Of a DNA stretch of 64,000 nt, positions 24,211 through 32,940 are shown piece after piece. Each line of letters starts with the position of its first letter. Position 1 is the first letter of the stretch. Under the pieces are notes generated by a model. It saw only the letters and a program-made list of their open reading frames with translations, made no database searches and was not told where the DNA came from. Both the position numbers and the translations under genes were made by a program. This DNA comes from UBA6115 sp050953005. Its GTDB lineage: Bacteria > Bacillota > Clostridia > Christensenellales > Aristaeellaceae. The stretch lies in assembly GCA_050953005.1 (NCBI GenBank), contig JBMNLV010000005.1, forward strand, positions 124,001-188,000, given 5' to 3'.

Positions 24211-25725
24211 TCACTTTTCCGTGCGCTTGAAGAAGGCCTCCAGCAGCAGGCGCGCCACCGGACCCATCGGGCGGTGAACCGGCTTGACCGTGTCCGCGAA
24301 GGACATCATGACAGGCTTATCAGGCGCGAAGACAGGCCAGTAGGGCAGCTGGCCGTCGGCAACATTGCTGCCGTTCGGGTCGCCGTTTTTGCAGAAATTC
24401 ACCAGATAGTCGCACATTTGGCGGGCGAGGTCGTAATGCTTCCCGACAAAGGGCCGCCAGCATTTGGCAAGCGTTTCAAAGAAAAACCACAGGTCGACGG
24501 AGTGGAAAGCGCCCGGATTGTCCCATCCCGGAATCTCCGCGCCAAACTCATAGGCATAGATGGGATCGCCCGATTTGCTTGCCGCCGCTCGGACCGCGAT
24601 GTCAATGGCGCTCACCCTGCCTTCCTCAGCGATGCTTTCCCTGGTGGCTGGCGATGTAAACGCGCTGATGAAGGCGTCGATGTCCAGGCCCTCTATTTTC
24701 TTCGCGTACTCAAGCAGCGAGGCGTCGTCATGGGCGGCGGGAGAGACGTGGAACTCGTTGTTGGTGGAGCCCATGATGACCGGGCAGCGCACGCGCTCCT
24801 GATGCAGATACCACTGATCCGGCGGATAGGTCAGGTAACTGCCGTCCACGCAGGCGGGCCAGAGCCCCCCCTCCTTCCAGGACAGCGCGGCGCTGAGCAG
24901 CTTCTGCCACGGCACCTGCCTTGCCTCCTCAAGGGACTTGACCTTGAGCACCTCGCTGAAGAAAGTCCTGCCCCTTTCCTCCACGTCCTTCAGGGACACG
25001 CACAGGCCCAGCCGCTCGGGATAGGCGCGGATAAACAAACCGCTGATGATGACCGCGCGCCGGAACAAGCCTTCGTTGTCCGGATGTGAGATCTGCGCGC
25101 TGACGCTCATCCCGCCGGCGGATTGCCCGCCGATGGTAATGTTGTCCGGATCCCCTCCGAAAGCGGCGATGTTCTCCTTTACCCACCGGGTGGCGAACTG
25201 CTGGTCAAGGAAGCCGAAATTGGCTGTCCCGCTGCCCGCCTCGGCGCTGACCTCAGGATGCGCCAGAAAGCCGAAAACGTTCAGGCGGTAATTGACCGTG
25301 ACGACAACCACCCCGCGGCGCGCGATGCGCTCGCCGTCAAACTCCATTTCCGTTGTCGCGCCCACCTGGAGGCCGCCGCCAAAGTACCAGACAAACACCG
25401 GCAAATCCTTTTGCCCCTCCGCGGGCGCCCAGATGTTGAGATAAAGGCAGTCCTCGTCCATCAGGGGATCGTCATCCACAGCCCATTCACGGCTGTAAAT
25501 GTTTTCCTTGTTCTTGCCGGTCACAGCCTGCGGGGTGATCGGGCCGAAATCATACGCGTTCAGCGCGCCTTTCCACGGGGCGCAGGGCTGCGGAGCCCGC
25601 CAGCGGTTCCTGCCTACCGGCGGCGCGGCGAAGGGAATGCCTTTGTAGCTGGTGATGCGCGGGTCCGCGGCAGGCAGGCCGTGGACAAGGCCATACTTTG
25701 TAGTAACTTCACGGATGAACGGCAT
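24211..25725 (-). CDS. Type B carboxylesterase (first of tandem pair)
   Basis: 504 residues, alpha/beta hydrolase, no signal peptide. The nucleophile is S202 in ITIGGQSAGG; the oxyanion region is FGGGLQ near 115-120; EDCLYLNIW at 91-99 is the family signature. The catalytic acid is probably the glutamate in STNNEFHV and the histidine in GAFHSVDLWFF. Family members hydrolyse carboxylic esters. Placed between GH51 enzymes, it probably removes acetyl or feruloyl-type groups from imported arabinoxylan fragments. ATG at 25725 follows AGGAGG. Confidence 0.88.
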   Translation of the reverse strand: MPFIREVTTKYGLVHGLPAADPRITSYKGIPFAAPPVGRNRWRAPQPCAPWKGALNAYDFGPITPQAVTGKNKENIYSREWAVDDDPLMDEDCLYLNIWAPAEGQKDLPVFVWYFGGGLQVGATTEMEFDGERIARRGVVVVTVNYRLNVFGFLAHPEVSAEAGSGTANFGFLDQQFATRWVKENIAAFGGDPDNITIGGQSAGGMSVSAQISHPDNEGLFRRAVIISGLFIRAYPERLGLCVSLKDVEERGRTFFSEVLKVKSLEEARQVPWQKLLSAALSWKEGGLWPACVDGSYLTYPPDQWYLHQERVRCPVIMGSTNNEFHVSPAAHDDASLLEYAKKIEGLDIDAFISAFTSPATRESIAEEGRVSAIDIAVRAAASKSGDPIYAYEFGAEIPGWDNPGAFHSVDLWFFFETLAKCWRPFVGKHYDLARQMCDYLVNFCKNGDPNGSNVADGQLPYWPVFAPDKPVMMSFADTVKPVHRPMGPVARLLLEAFFKRTEK

Positions 25726-25796
25726 GAATTCTTCCTCCTGTCAGTACTCAGCAATGAACGGTTCGCCCAAGTTCTTTGTGTTGTCGCCCTGTCAAC

Positions 25797-27317
25797 TTAG
25801 CCGTCCGGCTTCACATCGACAGCGGCCTTGGCCAGCTCCAGCAGCATCAGGGCGTCCACCTGCTCTTCCCCTGCCGCCGGCTTCTCCCCAAACAGCATGA
25901 ACCTGTCGCCATCCCGGCCGGCTGCCGGCCAGCGGGGCATTGCCTGCCCGTCCGCGTCCGCCCCGTTGGGGTCGCCCGTCCTGGCGAAATTGGTCCAGTA
26001 ATTGCACATTTGACGCGCCAAATCATAATGGGCGCCAACGAATGGGCGCCAGCATTTGGCAAGGGTCTCAAAAACAAACCACAGTTCCGACGAATGGAAA
26101 GACCCTGCCTCATCGCCCGGAACGGGCGGATTAAACCTGTAGAGATAAGCAGGCTGTTTTTTGTGTTTTGCCCAGGATATCGCCGCGAAACGCCTCCCTA
26201 CCTCAAACATGTTGAAAGCGGGAAGGGCTTTGAGGCGCCTGATGTCCGGCGTTCCCTGCCCCTGAAAAACGGGGGAAAGCTTTTCGTAGTCATCTCCCCA
26301 CAGGCGCCTGGCCAGCGCCTTGAGTTCCTCCAGGTTCCCGCATGACGCGCCCGGGCCCTCATCAACCGTGTTGCCCACCATGAGCGCGACATCCATTTGC
26401 TTGCCAAGCCAGATACTCTCAAAGGGATTTCGCACCATGAACTGCCCGTCAACCACCGGGTTCCATGGCGCCCCCTTCCAGTCAAGCGTCTTTTGCAGTA
26501 TGAAGGCAGCGTCAAGCTTCCTTGCTTCGCCAATGCTGCCGGCGCCCAAGTGGGCAAGAAAGGCCTCGCCATCCTTTTCAGCCTGCTGCAAGGTACGGTA
26601 ATTGGCCATGGCGCCCGTCAGGCCGCCACTTTGCACAATCGCGCGCTGAAACAAGCCTTCGTTCATTGGCGAACAGAGCTGTGCCCATACGCTGCGCCCT
26701 CCGGCGGACTGGCCGAAAATGGTCATGTTTCGCGGATCGCCGCCAAAAAACTGAATGTTGTCCTTGACCCACTGAATGGCGCGCCTTTGGTCCAGCAGGC
26801 CGAAGTTGCAGGCTGCCTCGTCAAGCCCGGCTGCCTGGGCGGTAAGCTCAGGGTGCGCCAGAAAACCAAAGCTGTTCAGGCGATAGTTGACCGTTACAAG
26901 AACAATGCCCCGGCGCGCGATCCTTTCGCCGTCAAACTCCATTTCGGAGGTATAGCCGCACACCATGCCGCCGCCAAATATCCACACCATGACCGGCAGC
27001 CGCTCGTCCGCCTGCTTGGCCGGCGTCCAGATATTCAGGTACAGGCAATCCTCATCCATGGGCACCCCGGGATCCACATGCCATTCCTTGCTGTAAAAGG
27101 CGTCGGGATTCATGCCGGGCGTCTGCTGCATCGAGATCGGCGCGAACGTGAAGCAATCCCTGACACGCTCCCAGGAGGCAGGAAGCCGGGGCGCCCTGAA
27201 ACGCAACTCCCCCACGGGGGGCTCCGCAAATGGAATGCCCTTATAAACGCTGATCCTCGGGTCAGCGGCAGGAAGACCCCGTACCCTGCCTTGCAGTGTT
27301 TTGGTTTCTCGCAACAT
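25797..27317 (-). CDS. Type B carboxylesterase (second of tandem pair)
   Basis: 506 residues, a paralogue of the downstream esterase. Both share the start GLPAADPRI-SYKGIPFA, MDEDCLYLNIW and the C-terminal ETLAKCWRPFVG-HYDLARQMC. Nucleophile S204 in MTIFGQSAGG; histidine in GSFHSSELWFVF. It arose by tandem duplication and has diverged between the motifs. ATG at 27317 follows TTTGGAGAAG. It is the first structural gene after the LacI regulator, with a 215-base promoter region in between. Confidence 0.88.
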   Translation of the reverse strand: MLRETKTLQGRVRGLPAADPRISVYKGIPFAEPPVGELRFRAPRLPASWERVRDCFTFAPISMQQTPGMNPDAFYSKEWHVDPGVPMDEDCLYLNIWTPAKQADERLPVMVWIFGGGMVCGYTSEMEFDGERIARRGIVLVTVNYRLNSFGFLAHPELTAQAAGLDEAACNFGLLDQRRAIQWVKDNIQFFGGDPRNMTIFGQSAGGRSVWAQLCSPMNEGLFQRAIVQSGGLTGAMANYRTLQQAEKDGEAFLAHLGAGSIGEARKLDAAFILQKTLDWKGAPWNPVVDGQFMVRNPFESIWLGKQMDVALMVGNTVDEGPGASCGNLEELKALARRLWGDDYEKLSPVFQGQGTPDIRRLKALPAFNMFEVGRRFAAISWAKHKKQPAYLYRFNPPVPGDEAGSFHSSELWFVFETLAKCWRPFVGAHYDLARQMCNYWTNFARTGDPNGADADGQAMPRWPAAGRDGDRFMLFGEKPAAGEEQVDALMLLELAKAAVDVKPDG

Positions 27318-27400
27318 GAATTCTTCTCCAAACAGCCCCTTTAGGACGTTTCATCAATATGTCAGCAGCACTGCTAGATCGATTTAGTTGCCATCAGCTT

Positions 27401-27424
27401 AAACCATTACGCGCTGGTTTGTCA
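27401..27424 (-). promoter_or_regulatory. Candidate promoter with LacI-type operator
   Basis: Minus strand TTGACA (27424-27419), 17-base spacer, then a weak -10 (TTAAGC). The spacer is filled by a 20-base imperfect palindrome AAACCATTAC/GCGCTGGTTT (27401-27420) with the central CG typical of LacI-family operators and 6-base perfect outer arms. Binding there would block polymerase, so this is the likely control site for the esterase-arabinofuranosidase operon. Confidence 0.5.
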
Positions 27425-27532
27425 ATTATTTCGCATATTCCTGAGCAGCTCGTTTGCTCGGTATAAATCGAGGTTGTTTCAAGCAAATTTATCCGCATGG
27501 CATGATGGTTCAAGCGGTCCCGCGTTCGTTAT

Positions 27533-28567
27533 TCAAGAAACAGGAGGCATCAGCATCCCCTGCTGGATCTCCGGCATAATCGTCTGATTGATCGGCGCTG
27601 ACATCGGTCTGTTTTGAAGCTGCTCCAACAGTTTTATGGTTTGTTTTGCCATGCCCTCCACCTGTATGCCGGCATAGGAGATGTTCGGCGCCATGGCCAA
27701 AAGCGTGCTGTTGTACCCGTAGGTCAGGATCCCGCGCCCGTCCCTATGCTCCAGATGATGCTCCATGCTGTACAGCACGACCCCCAGCGCCTCAACATCG
27801 GTCATCACGAACAGGCAGGACGGCTGCTCCCGGGCGTCCTGCAGCGCCCGCATCGCCTGATACCCGCCCTCAACGCTGATCGAATCCGATGGTATGCACC
27901 AGCGCTGGTCCACACGCAAGCCAAGGTCCTTGCATTGATCCAAAAACCCTGTCAGGCGAAGGCTGCCGCCAGAGGTTTTGCGTCCGTAGCCGATAATGCC
28001 GACGCCGGTGTGGTGATGCCCATGCAGCAGCCGCGCGCATCGGCGCCCGAGGGCATAGTTGTCCACATAGGTGCAGTTGAGCGTATCAATGCTATGGCCC
28101 GAGAGGACGACCGGCACAACAGGTTTTATTCCTCGAAGAAATTCCACATCGTTGTCAGACGCCCCGTTGATGATGATGCCGTTGTAGAAATCGGATTGCA
28201 GCAGCTCCTGGTGCCTGAACAGGTGATCGGCTTCATAGATCAGGACCGACAGCTCCACCTGCCTGTTGTTGACCGCCTCAAACGCGCCCTTAAAGAACCT
28301 GCCCATGATTTCGTCCGGATAACCGCTGTACCACAGGACGCCCACGCTTTGCAAAAAGGCGCCGACGCCTGTTTTCCTCAGCCTTCTGGCGTAGATATTG
28401 GGCAAGTAGCTGAGCTGGCCGGCAACCAGGCGCACCTTGTCCTGGGTGGCGCGGGAAATACGCATCTCATCCCCCCTGCCGCTTAACACCAGGGAGACGG
28501 TGCTTGGGGATACCCCTGCAATCTTGGCGATTTCACTTTGTGATACAGCAGGATGCTTGTCCATCAT
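27533..28567 (-). CDS. LacI-family transcriptional regulator
   Basis: 344 residues. Helix-turn-helix at about 8-30 (VSQSEIAKIAGVSPSTVSLVLSGRG) and hinge SYLPNIYARRLRKTG, followed by a periplasmic-binding-like effector domain (DNDVEFLRGIKPVVPVVLSG, GVGIIGYGRKTSGGSLRLTGF, LFVMTDVEALGVV). Such proteins bind a sugar or oligosaccharide and leave the operator. Two adjacent ATG codons mark the start, with only a weak ribosome binding site. It heads the minus-strand arabinan/arabinoxylan cluster and probably acts at 27401-27424. Confidence 0.93.
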   Translation of the reverse strand: MMDKHPAVSQSEIAKIAGVSPSTVSLVLSGRGDEMRISRATQDKVRLVAGQLSYLPNIYARRLRKTGVGAFLQSVGVLWYSGYPDEIMGRFFKGAFEAVNNRQVELSVLIYEADHLFRHQELLQSDFYNGIIINGASDNDVEFLRGIKPVVPVVLSGHSIDTLNCTYVDNYALGRRCARLLHGHHHTGVGIIGYGRKTSGGSLRLTGFLDQCKDLGLRVDQRWCIPSDSISVEGGYQAMRALQDAREQPSCLFVMTDVEALGVVLYSMEHHLEHRDGRGILTYGYNSTLLAMAPNISYAGIQVEGMAKQTIKLLEQLQNRPMSAPINQTIMPEIQQGMLMPPVS

Positions 28568-28806
28568 TTGATACCCGCTTTCACTTTTCTGTTATCAGCT
28601 TACCATGGATTTAGGGAAGGTCAATGCCGTTTCCAGGTTCCAAGCGATAAAACCCTTCATCAGGCGCTGTTTCGCGGCCTTGACAAGCTTCCCCGCGATA
28701 AGGTAGCTTGTAGGTGATTTAACCGAATGCAGCTTGTCCTTGTTTGCACCGCTGTGCTAAAACGAAACAGCAAAAGCAGACGACAGGCCCGCGGAAGGAC
28801 ATCGCA

Positions 28807-30195
28807 ATGGATCTCAGGAACAGGGCAAAGGACAGACAGTGCCGCGCGTTCTGCAAAACGGTGGCCTTGATCGCCGCGCCCATCATTCTTCAAAGCATAT
28901 TTACCATCGGCGTCAACATGATGGACACCATGATGCTTGGCCGTTACGGCGAAGTGCAGCTTTCAGGCTCCTCATTGGCAAATGAGTTCATCCATATTTT
29001 CCAGATCCTCTGCATGGGCATCGGCGGAGGGGCTGCCGTGCTGACCGCGCAGTACTGGGGCGCCGGTGACATCAAGGCCCTCAGGCGGACCATCACCATC
29101 ATGCTGCGGTTTTGCATCATGATCGCGCTTGGATTTACCCTTGCGACCATCGCCTGGCCGGCTCAGATCATGCGCCTGTTCACGCCCGAGGCGGACGTGA
29201 TTGAGAAAGGCGTCCTGTATCTGCGCATCAGCGCCTTCACCTACCTGTTCTTCGGCGTCATGCAAACAATGAGCATCGTCCTGCGGTCCGTGCGCCTGAT
29301 GCGCATCCCCTTGATGGTGTCCATTTCGGCTTTCTTTGTGAACGTCTTCTTCAACTGGGTGTTTATCTATGGAAACCTGGGCGCTCCGGAGATGCAGATT
29401 GAAGGGGCGGCGCTGGCGACGCTAATCTCCAGGGTGTTTGAGTTTTCCTTTGTTATGGTGTATGTGCTGGTCATTGACCGGCGCATCTGCTACCGCGTCA
29501 GGGATTTTTTCAGGCCCTGTGGGGAGCAGGTCCGCGTTTTCTTCCGCTACAGCCTGCCCGTGATTTTCTCTGACAGCCTGCTTGCCGTTGGAAACAGCGT
29601 TGTCGCCGTGATCGGCGGGCACATCGGCATGGTGTTTGTCTCGGCCAACGCGATCATTTCCCAGATTGTGCGTTTGTCAACAGTGTTCAACCAGGGGATT
29701 TCACAGGCAAGCAGCATCATTGTGGGCAACACCTTGGGCGAGGGCGACAGGAAAAAGACGTACCAGCGCGGCCGTACCCTCATCAAACTCAGCCTGGCCG
29801 CCGGCATCTTTGCCGGGATTGTCGTGCTTGTCCTGTCGCCTCCCATCGTCCGGTTTTTTAACGTGACGCAGGAGACGGTGCGGGTTGCCGGGCAGTTGTC
29901 ATACTCAGTCGCCATCATGGTGGTGTTCCAGGCGCTGCAAAGCGTGCTGACCAAGGGCGTTTTGCGCGGCGGCGGCGATACGCTGTTCCTGGTGGTCGCC
30001 GATGTCGTTTTCCTGTGGCTGGCCTCCATTCCGCTGGGCTATCTGGCCGGACTGGTGCTGAAGGTGCCGCCATTCTGGGTCTATATGGCCCTGAAAATCG
30101 ACTATATCCTGAAGACGCTGCTGTGCCTGTACCGCTTTAAAACGAAGAAATGGATCCGCAGGGTGACCGCAAGCCAGCCAATCTTGCCAGATTAG
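28807..30195 (+). CDS. MATE-family multidrug/metabolite exporter
   Basis: 462 residues with about twelve membrane segments in two homologous halves. Typical MATE stretches are APIILQSIFTIGVNMMDTMMLGRYG, GIGGGAAVLTAQYWGAGD, ISQIVRLSTVFNQGISQASSIIVG and QALQSVLTKGVLRGGGDT. The exporter uses a Na+ or H+ gradient. I choose the ATG at 28807 (GGAAGGA 7 bases upstream) rather than a start 21 codons earlier. Transcribed away from the LacI gene; no partner gene suggests a specific substrate. Confidence 0.92.
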   Translation: MDLRNRAKDRQCRAFCKTVALIAAPIILQSIFTIGVNMMDTMMLGRYGEVQLSGSSLANEFIHIFQILCMGIGGGAAVLTAQYWGAGDIKALRRTITIMLRFCIMIALGFTLATIAWPAQIMRLFTPEADVIEKGVLYLRISAFTYLFFGVMQTMSIVLRSVRLMRIPLMVSISAFFVNVFFNWVFIYGNLGAPEMQIEGAALATLISRVFEFSFVMVYVLVIDRRICYRVRDFFRPCGEQVRVFFRYSLPVIFSDSLLAVGNSVVAVIGGHIGMVFVSANAIISQIVRLSTVFNQGISQASSIIVGNTLGEGDRKKTYQRGRTLIKLSLAAGIFAGIVVLVLSPPIVRFFNVTQETVRVAGQLSYSVAIMVVFQALQSVLTKGVLRGGGDTLFLVVADVVFLWLASIPLGYLAGLVLKVPPFWVYMALKIDYILKTLLCLYRFKTKKWIRRVTASQPILPD

Positions 30196-30486
30196 TGTTC
30201 CTGTGGCGGCAAGGAGATGGAACATGGAAAGCATTCATGGCCGGGACAGGGAATCGGCAATCTTAATTTTAACCGTTGCTCTGTTGTGAAAAAGCGCGAT
30301 ATGTGAGATCATTTGTTTGACCTCATGATATTTTTGCAAGCAAAAACCCTAGCATAAACTACGCATAGGAGTTGTATAAAAGAAATTTCTATGGTTTTAA
30401 CAATTCCTGAGAATGAACAGATCGTTCTCAAGGTTGCCAAGAGGGTTAAGCGGATAAATTGAAATCTCTCGCAAGGTGTTACATTA
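30196..30486. other. AT-rich intergenic stretch
   Basis: No gene recognised. Composition falls compared with the flanking MATE and receiver-like genes, and the low-GC stretch continues to about 30830, including the two micro-ORFs. This may mark a small acquired or fast-evolving insert. Confidence 0.4.
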
Positions 30487-30532
30487 CCCCTTTCTTTCGC
30501 GTCTTTATTAATGGATTTATGAAAGAAAGGGG
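30487..30532 (+). promoter_or_regulatory. Hairpin masking a ribosome binding site
   Basis: Perfect 12-bp inverted repeat, CCCCTTTCTTTC (30487-30498) and GAAAGAAAGGGG (30521-30532), with a 22-base loop. The right arm contains the Shine-Dalgarno sequence of the ATG at 30540. In the folded RNA the site would be sequestered. The four T after the right arm could also make it a weak terminator. Confidence 0.55.
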
Positions 30533-30539
30533 TTTTACT

Positions 30540-30632
30540 ATGAGAAAGATTCAAACACGAACTGTACTGTTGGTGTGCTTGACAAACTATACTGCAAATT
30601 CTTGTCTTGCTGCAAAAATGATACAACAATGA
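30540..30632 (+). CDS. Micro-ORF of 30 codons behind an RBS-sequestering hairpin
   Basis: Encodes 30 residues beginning MRKIQTRTVLLVCLTNYT, with a short hydrophobic core and a basic N-terminus, as in a leader or very short exported peptide. AAAGGGG lies 7 bases upstream of the ATG but is inside the right arm of a 12-bp hairpin. It ends 11 bases before the next micro-ORF, so translational coupling is plausible. No family recognised; it may be chance. Confidence 0.35.
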   Translation: MRKIQTRTVLLVCLTNYTANSCLAAKMIQQ

Positions 30633-30643
30633 AAGGAAATCAT

Positions 30644-30769
30644 ATGAAATTGGTTCGTTTTTTGCTCCTTAGCATAGTATTCTGTCTGCTGCTAAACTAC
30701 CCAGCATCACTAGCAAACGAATCATCAGTATTGCTAGTCAACATCGATAACCCCTTGCCGAAGGATTAA
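30644..30769 (+). CDS. 41-residue secreted peptide precursor (hypothetical)
   Basis: ATG at 30644 has AAAGGAAA 6 bases upstream. The product starts MKLVRFLLLSIVFCLLLNYP, has a clear Sec signal with a probable cleavage after LA (SLA/NESS), and leaves a mature tail of about 16 residues, SSVLLVNIDNPLPKD at its end. A Phr-like or other secreted signalling peptide is possible. An AgrD-like lactone precursor is a weaker option because the tail has serines and a Pro-rich acidic end but no cysteine, and no agrB is nearby. A terminator follows at once, so this looks like a real transcription unit. Confidence 0.5.
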   Translation: MKLVRFLLLSIVFCLLLNYPASLANESSVLLVNIDNPLPKD

Positions 30770-30810
30770 ATAAAAGAGGAAATTATTTTCTTCTGGCTTT
30801 TATTTTTTTC
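30769..30810 (+). terminator. Rho-independent terminator after the micro-ORFs
   Basis: Outer stem AATAAAAG / CTTTTATTT enclosing a second partial stem AGGAAA / TTTCTTC, followed by seven T ending near 30809. Confidence 0.65.
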
Positions 30811-30839
30811 TGACGCGCAAACTCAATCGCAGCGGGGCG

Positions 30840-30868
30840 TTGTCATTTTGTGGTCATCGGGCTATAAT
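30840..30868 (+). promoter_or_regulatory. Promoter of the receiver-like gene
   Basis: TTGTCA (30840-30845), 17-base spacer, perfect TATAAT (30863-30868), followed by AAAGGAGG before the ATG at 30897. Confidence 0.8.
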
Positions 30869-30896
30869 AGAACGCGCTAAGTAAAGGAGGAATTGA

Positions 30897-31703
30897 ATGT
30901 ATAAGCTGCTGCTGGTCACTGACAGGAAGGATATCCGGGAAGCCTTTCTGGGCATCCAGGACATGAACAGGCTGATGTTTGATCCTCTGGCAATCGCAGC
31001 AGAGATGACAGAAGCCGTACGCTACCTGGAATGGCCGGGCGCCGATGCCGTTGCGGTGGACATGGAAAACCAGGATACCGCGCTGCTGATGGCTCACCTG
31101 GATGAGCATTACCCCTACCTGCCCATCCTGCGCACCCACCGCCGCGGGGACGCGCTGCGCAATGAGCTGTCCTTGCTGCGCGACGCGCTGGATCAGCTGC
31201 ACGGCGATTTTTCCGATTATGATAACAACCCGGCCATGACGCTGGCCAGGCTGCAAAACGAAGCCCTGCACAAGCTGCTGGAGGAGCGCATCGCCAACCG
31301 CGAGGAGCTGGCCAGCCGCCTGCTGATGGCGCGTTCGCCAATCTGTCCGGAGCGGCCCTGCCTGCTGTTCGAGTTTGACCTTCCCGAGGGCGCCCAGTTT
31401 CTGGAGTCCCGCTGGAGCCACGGCTTTGAGCGGCTGGATTTGTCCCTGCGCGCCAACTTTTTCGGCCATATCCCCGGGCCCATGGTGTACACGGCCGCGC
31501 TGATCAGCCCCCTGCGCCTGCGCGTCCTGGCGTGCAGCACCGAGGACATCACCGACCAGGAGTTGGATCTGCTTTCCTCCCAGGCGCAGCGCGAGGTGCT
31601 CAACACCGCGCAGCAGGTCAAGCTGTTCATGGATCTGGAACTGGTCTGTACCCGCTTTACAGCGCTTAAAAAGCTGGATGACCTGATTCCGGCCGCCCGC
31701 TAA
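30897..31703 (+). CDS. Receiver-like protein of unknown function
   Basis: 268 residues, cytoplasmic. The first 120 residues resemble a response-regulator receiver fold (YKLLLVTDRKDIREAF; hydrophobic strand then acidic loop DAVAVDMENQD), but the loop after the first strand has only TD rather than the usual acidic pair. No helix-turn-helix output domain follows; the C-terminal half (LLFEFDLPEGAQFLESRW, LDLSLRANFFGHIPGP) is not recognised and recalls the middle region of YesN-type regulators. AAAGGAGG precedes the ATG. It may be a degenerate signalling protein. 56 bases upstream of the SPFH gene and possibly co-transcribed. Confidence 0.5.
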   Translation: MYKLLLVTDRKDIREAFLGIQDMNRLMFDPLAIAAEMTEAVRYLEWPGADAVAVDMENQDTALLMAHLDEHYPYLPILRTHRRGDALRNELSLLRDALDQLHGDFSDYDNNPAMTLARLQNEALHKLLEERIANREELASRLLMARSPICPERPCLLFEFDLPEGAQFLESRWSHGFERLDLSLRANFFGHIPGPMVYTAALISPLRLRVLACSTEDITDQELDLLSSQAQREVLNTAQQVKLFMDLELVCTRFTALKKLDDLIPAAR

Positions 31704-31759
31704 GATCCCCCCGGGAAACCTTTTGGATAGCCACCCACATCAAAACAGGAGGAACTTCC

Positions 31760-32812
31760 ATGAGCTTTTTCAAAAAAATTATCACCAGCCAGCTGATTGA
31801 CGTCATCGAGTGGACCGATTCCAGCGCCAACACCATGGTGTACCGCTATGAGCGTGACGGCAAGGAAATCATGATGGGCGCGCAGCTCACCGTACGCGAA
31901 AGCCAGGTTGCCGTCTTCGTCAACGAGGGCAAAATCGCCGATGTCTTCCAGCCCGGCCGCTACGAGCTGTCCACCCAGAACATGCCCATTATGACAGCGC
32001 TGAAGAGCTGGAAATACGGCTTCAAATCCCCTTTCCAGGCAGAGGTCTACTTTGTCAACACCAAGCAGTTCCTGGATTTGAAGTGGGGCACCTCCAACCC
32101 GGTCATGATGCGCGACAGCGAGTTCGGCATGGTGCGCCTGCGCGCCTTTGGCATCTACTCCTTCCGCGTAAGCGACCCGGTAGCCTTCCTTACGGAGGTC
32201 TTCGGCACCACCGAGCTGATGACGGTGGAGGGCGTGGAAGGCCAAATCAAGCGCACAGTGGTGTCCGCGCTGTCGGACATCATTGCCCAAAGCAAGATCC
32301 CGGCGCTGGACCTGGCCGCCAATTATGACGAGCTCAGCCAGTTCGCGCTGGACAGCCTGTCACCGCGCTTTGCCGGGCTGGGGCTCAAGCTGGAAAGCTT
32401 TGTGATTGAAAACATCTCCCTGCCCCAGGAGGTCGAGCAGGCCATGGACCGCCGCACCAGCATGGGCGTGGTGGGCGACCTGGGCAAATACGCCCAGTTC
32501 CAGGCGGCGGAAGCCCTGCGCGACGCGGCCCGGAACGAGGGCGGCGCTGCCGGCATGGGCGCGGGCCTGGGCGCCGGCATGGCCATGGGCCAAATGATGC
32601 AGGGCGCCTTTGCAGGCAGCCAGCAGCAACAGCCCGCCGTTCCACAGCAAACCGAATCGGTGCCCTGCGTCAGCTGCAAAACGCCCATTGCCCAGGGCAG
32701 CAAGTTCTGCTCCCAGTGCGGGGCCAGCCAGGCGGGCACCGTCTGCAGCAGCTGCGGCAAGTCCCTGGAGCCCGGGGCCAAGTTCTGTCCCGAGTGCGGC
32801 GCCAAACAGTAA
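31760..32812 (+). CDS. SPFH-domain protein with C-terminal zinc ribbons, YdjI-like
   Basis: 350 residues. Residues 1-240 form an SPFH/virion-core-like domain (QLIDVIEWTDSSANTMVYRY, LTVRESQVAVFVNEGKIADVF, RYELSTQNMPIM). A Gly/Ala/Met-rich linker at about 255-280 follows, and then two zinc ribbons (CVSCKTPIAQGSKFCSQCG and CSSCGKSLEPGAKFCPECG), each with four cysteines. Relatives are YdjI-type proteins linked to membrane microdomains and envelope stress. No membrane segment is seen, so association would be peripheral. AGGAGG precedes the ATG. Confidence 0.85.
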   Translation: MSFFKKIITSQLIDVIEWTDSSANTMVYRYERDGKEIMMGAQLTVRESQVAVFVNEGKIADVFQPGRYELSTQNMPIMTALKSWKYGFKSPFQAEVYFVNTKQFLDLKWGTSNPVMMRDSEFGMVRLRAFGIYSFRVSDPVAFLTEVFGTTELMTVEGVEGQIKRTVVSALSDIIAQSKIPALDLAANYDELSQFALDSLSPRFAGLGLKLESFVIENISLPQEVEQAMDRRTSMGVVGDLGKYAQFQAAEALRDAARNEGGAAGMGAGLGAGMAMGQMMQGAFAGSQQQQPAVPQQTESVPCVSCKTPIAQGSKFCSQCGASQAGTVCSSCGKSLEPGAKFCPECGAKQ

Positions 32813-32817
32813 AATCC

Positions 32818-32842
32818 AAAAGCGCCGGCAACAGCGCTTTTC
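32818..32842 (+). terminator. Terminator of the SPFH gene
   Basis: Perfect 8-bp stem AAAAGCGC (32818-32825) / GCGCTTTT (32834-32841) with an 8-base loop, five bases after the stop codon. Confidence 0.7.
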
Positions 32843-32940
32843 CTGCCTGTCGTCTACAACCGCTCACGCCGGCAGGGGCAAACGCCCGGCTGGCGGAGGC
32901 TGTTGTGCGGGCATAATAACCAGATCAAGGCGGAACAAGC

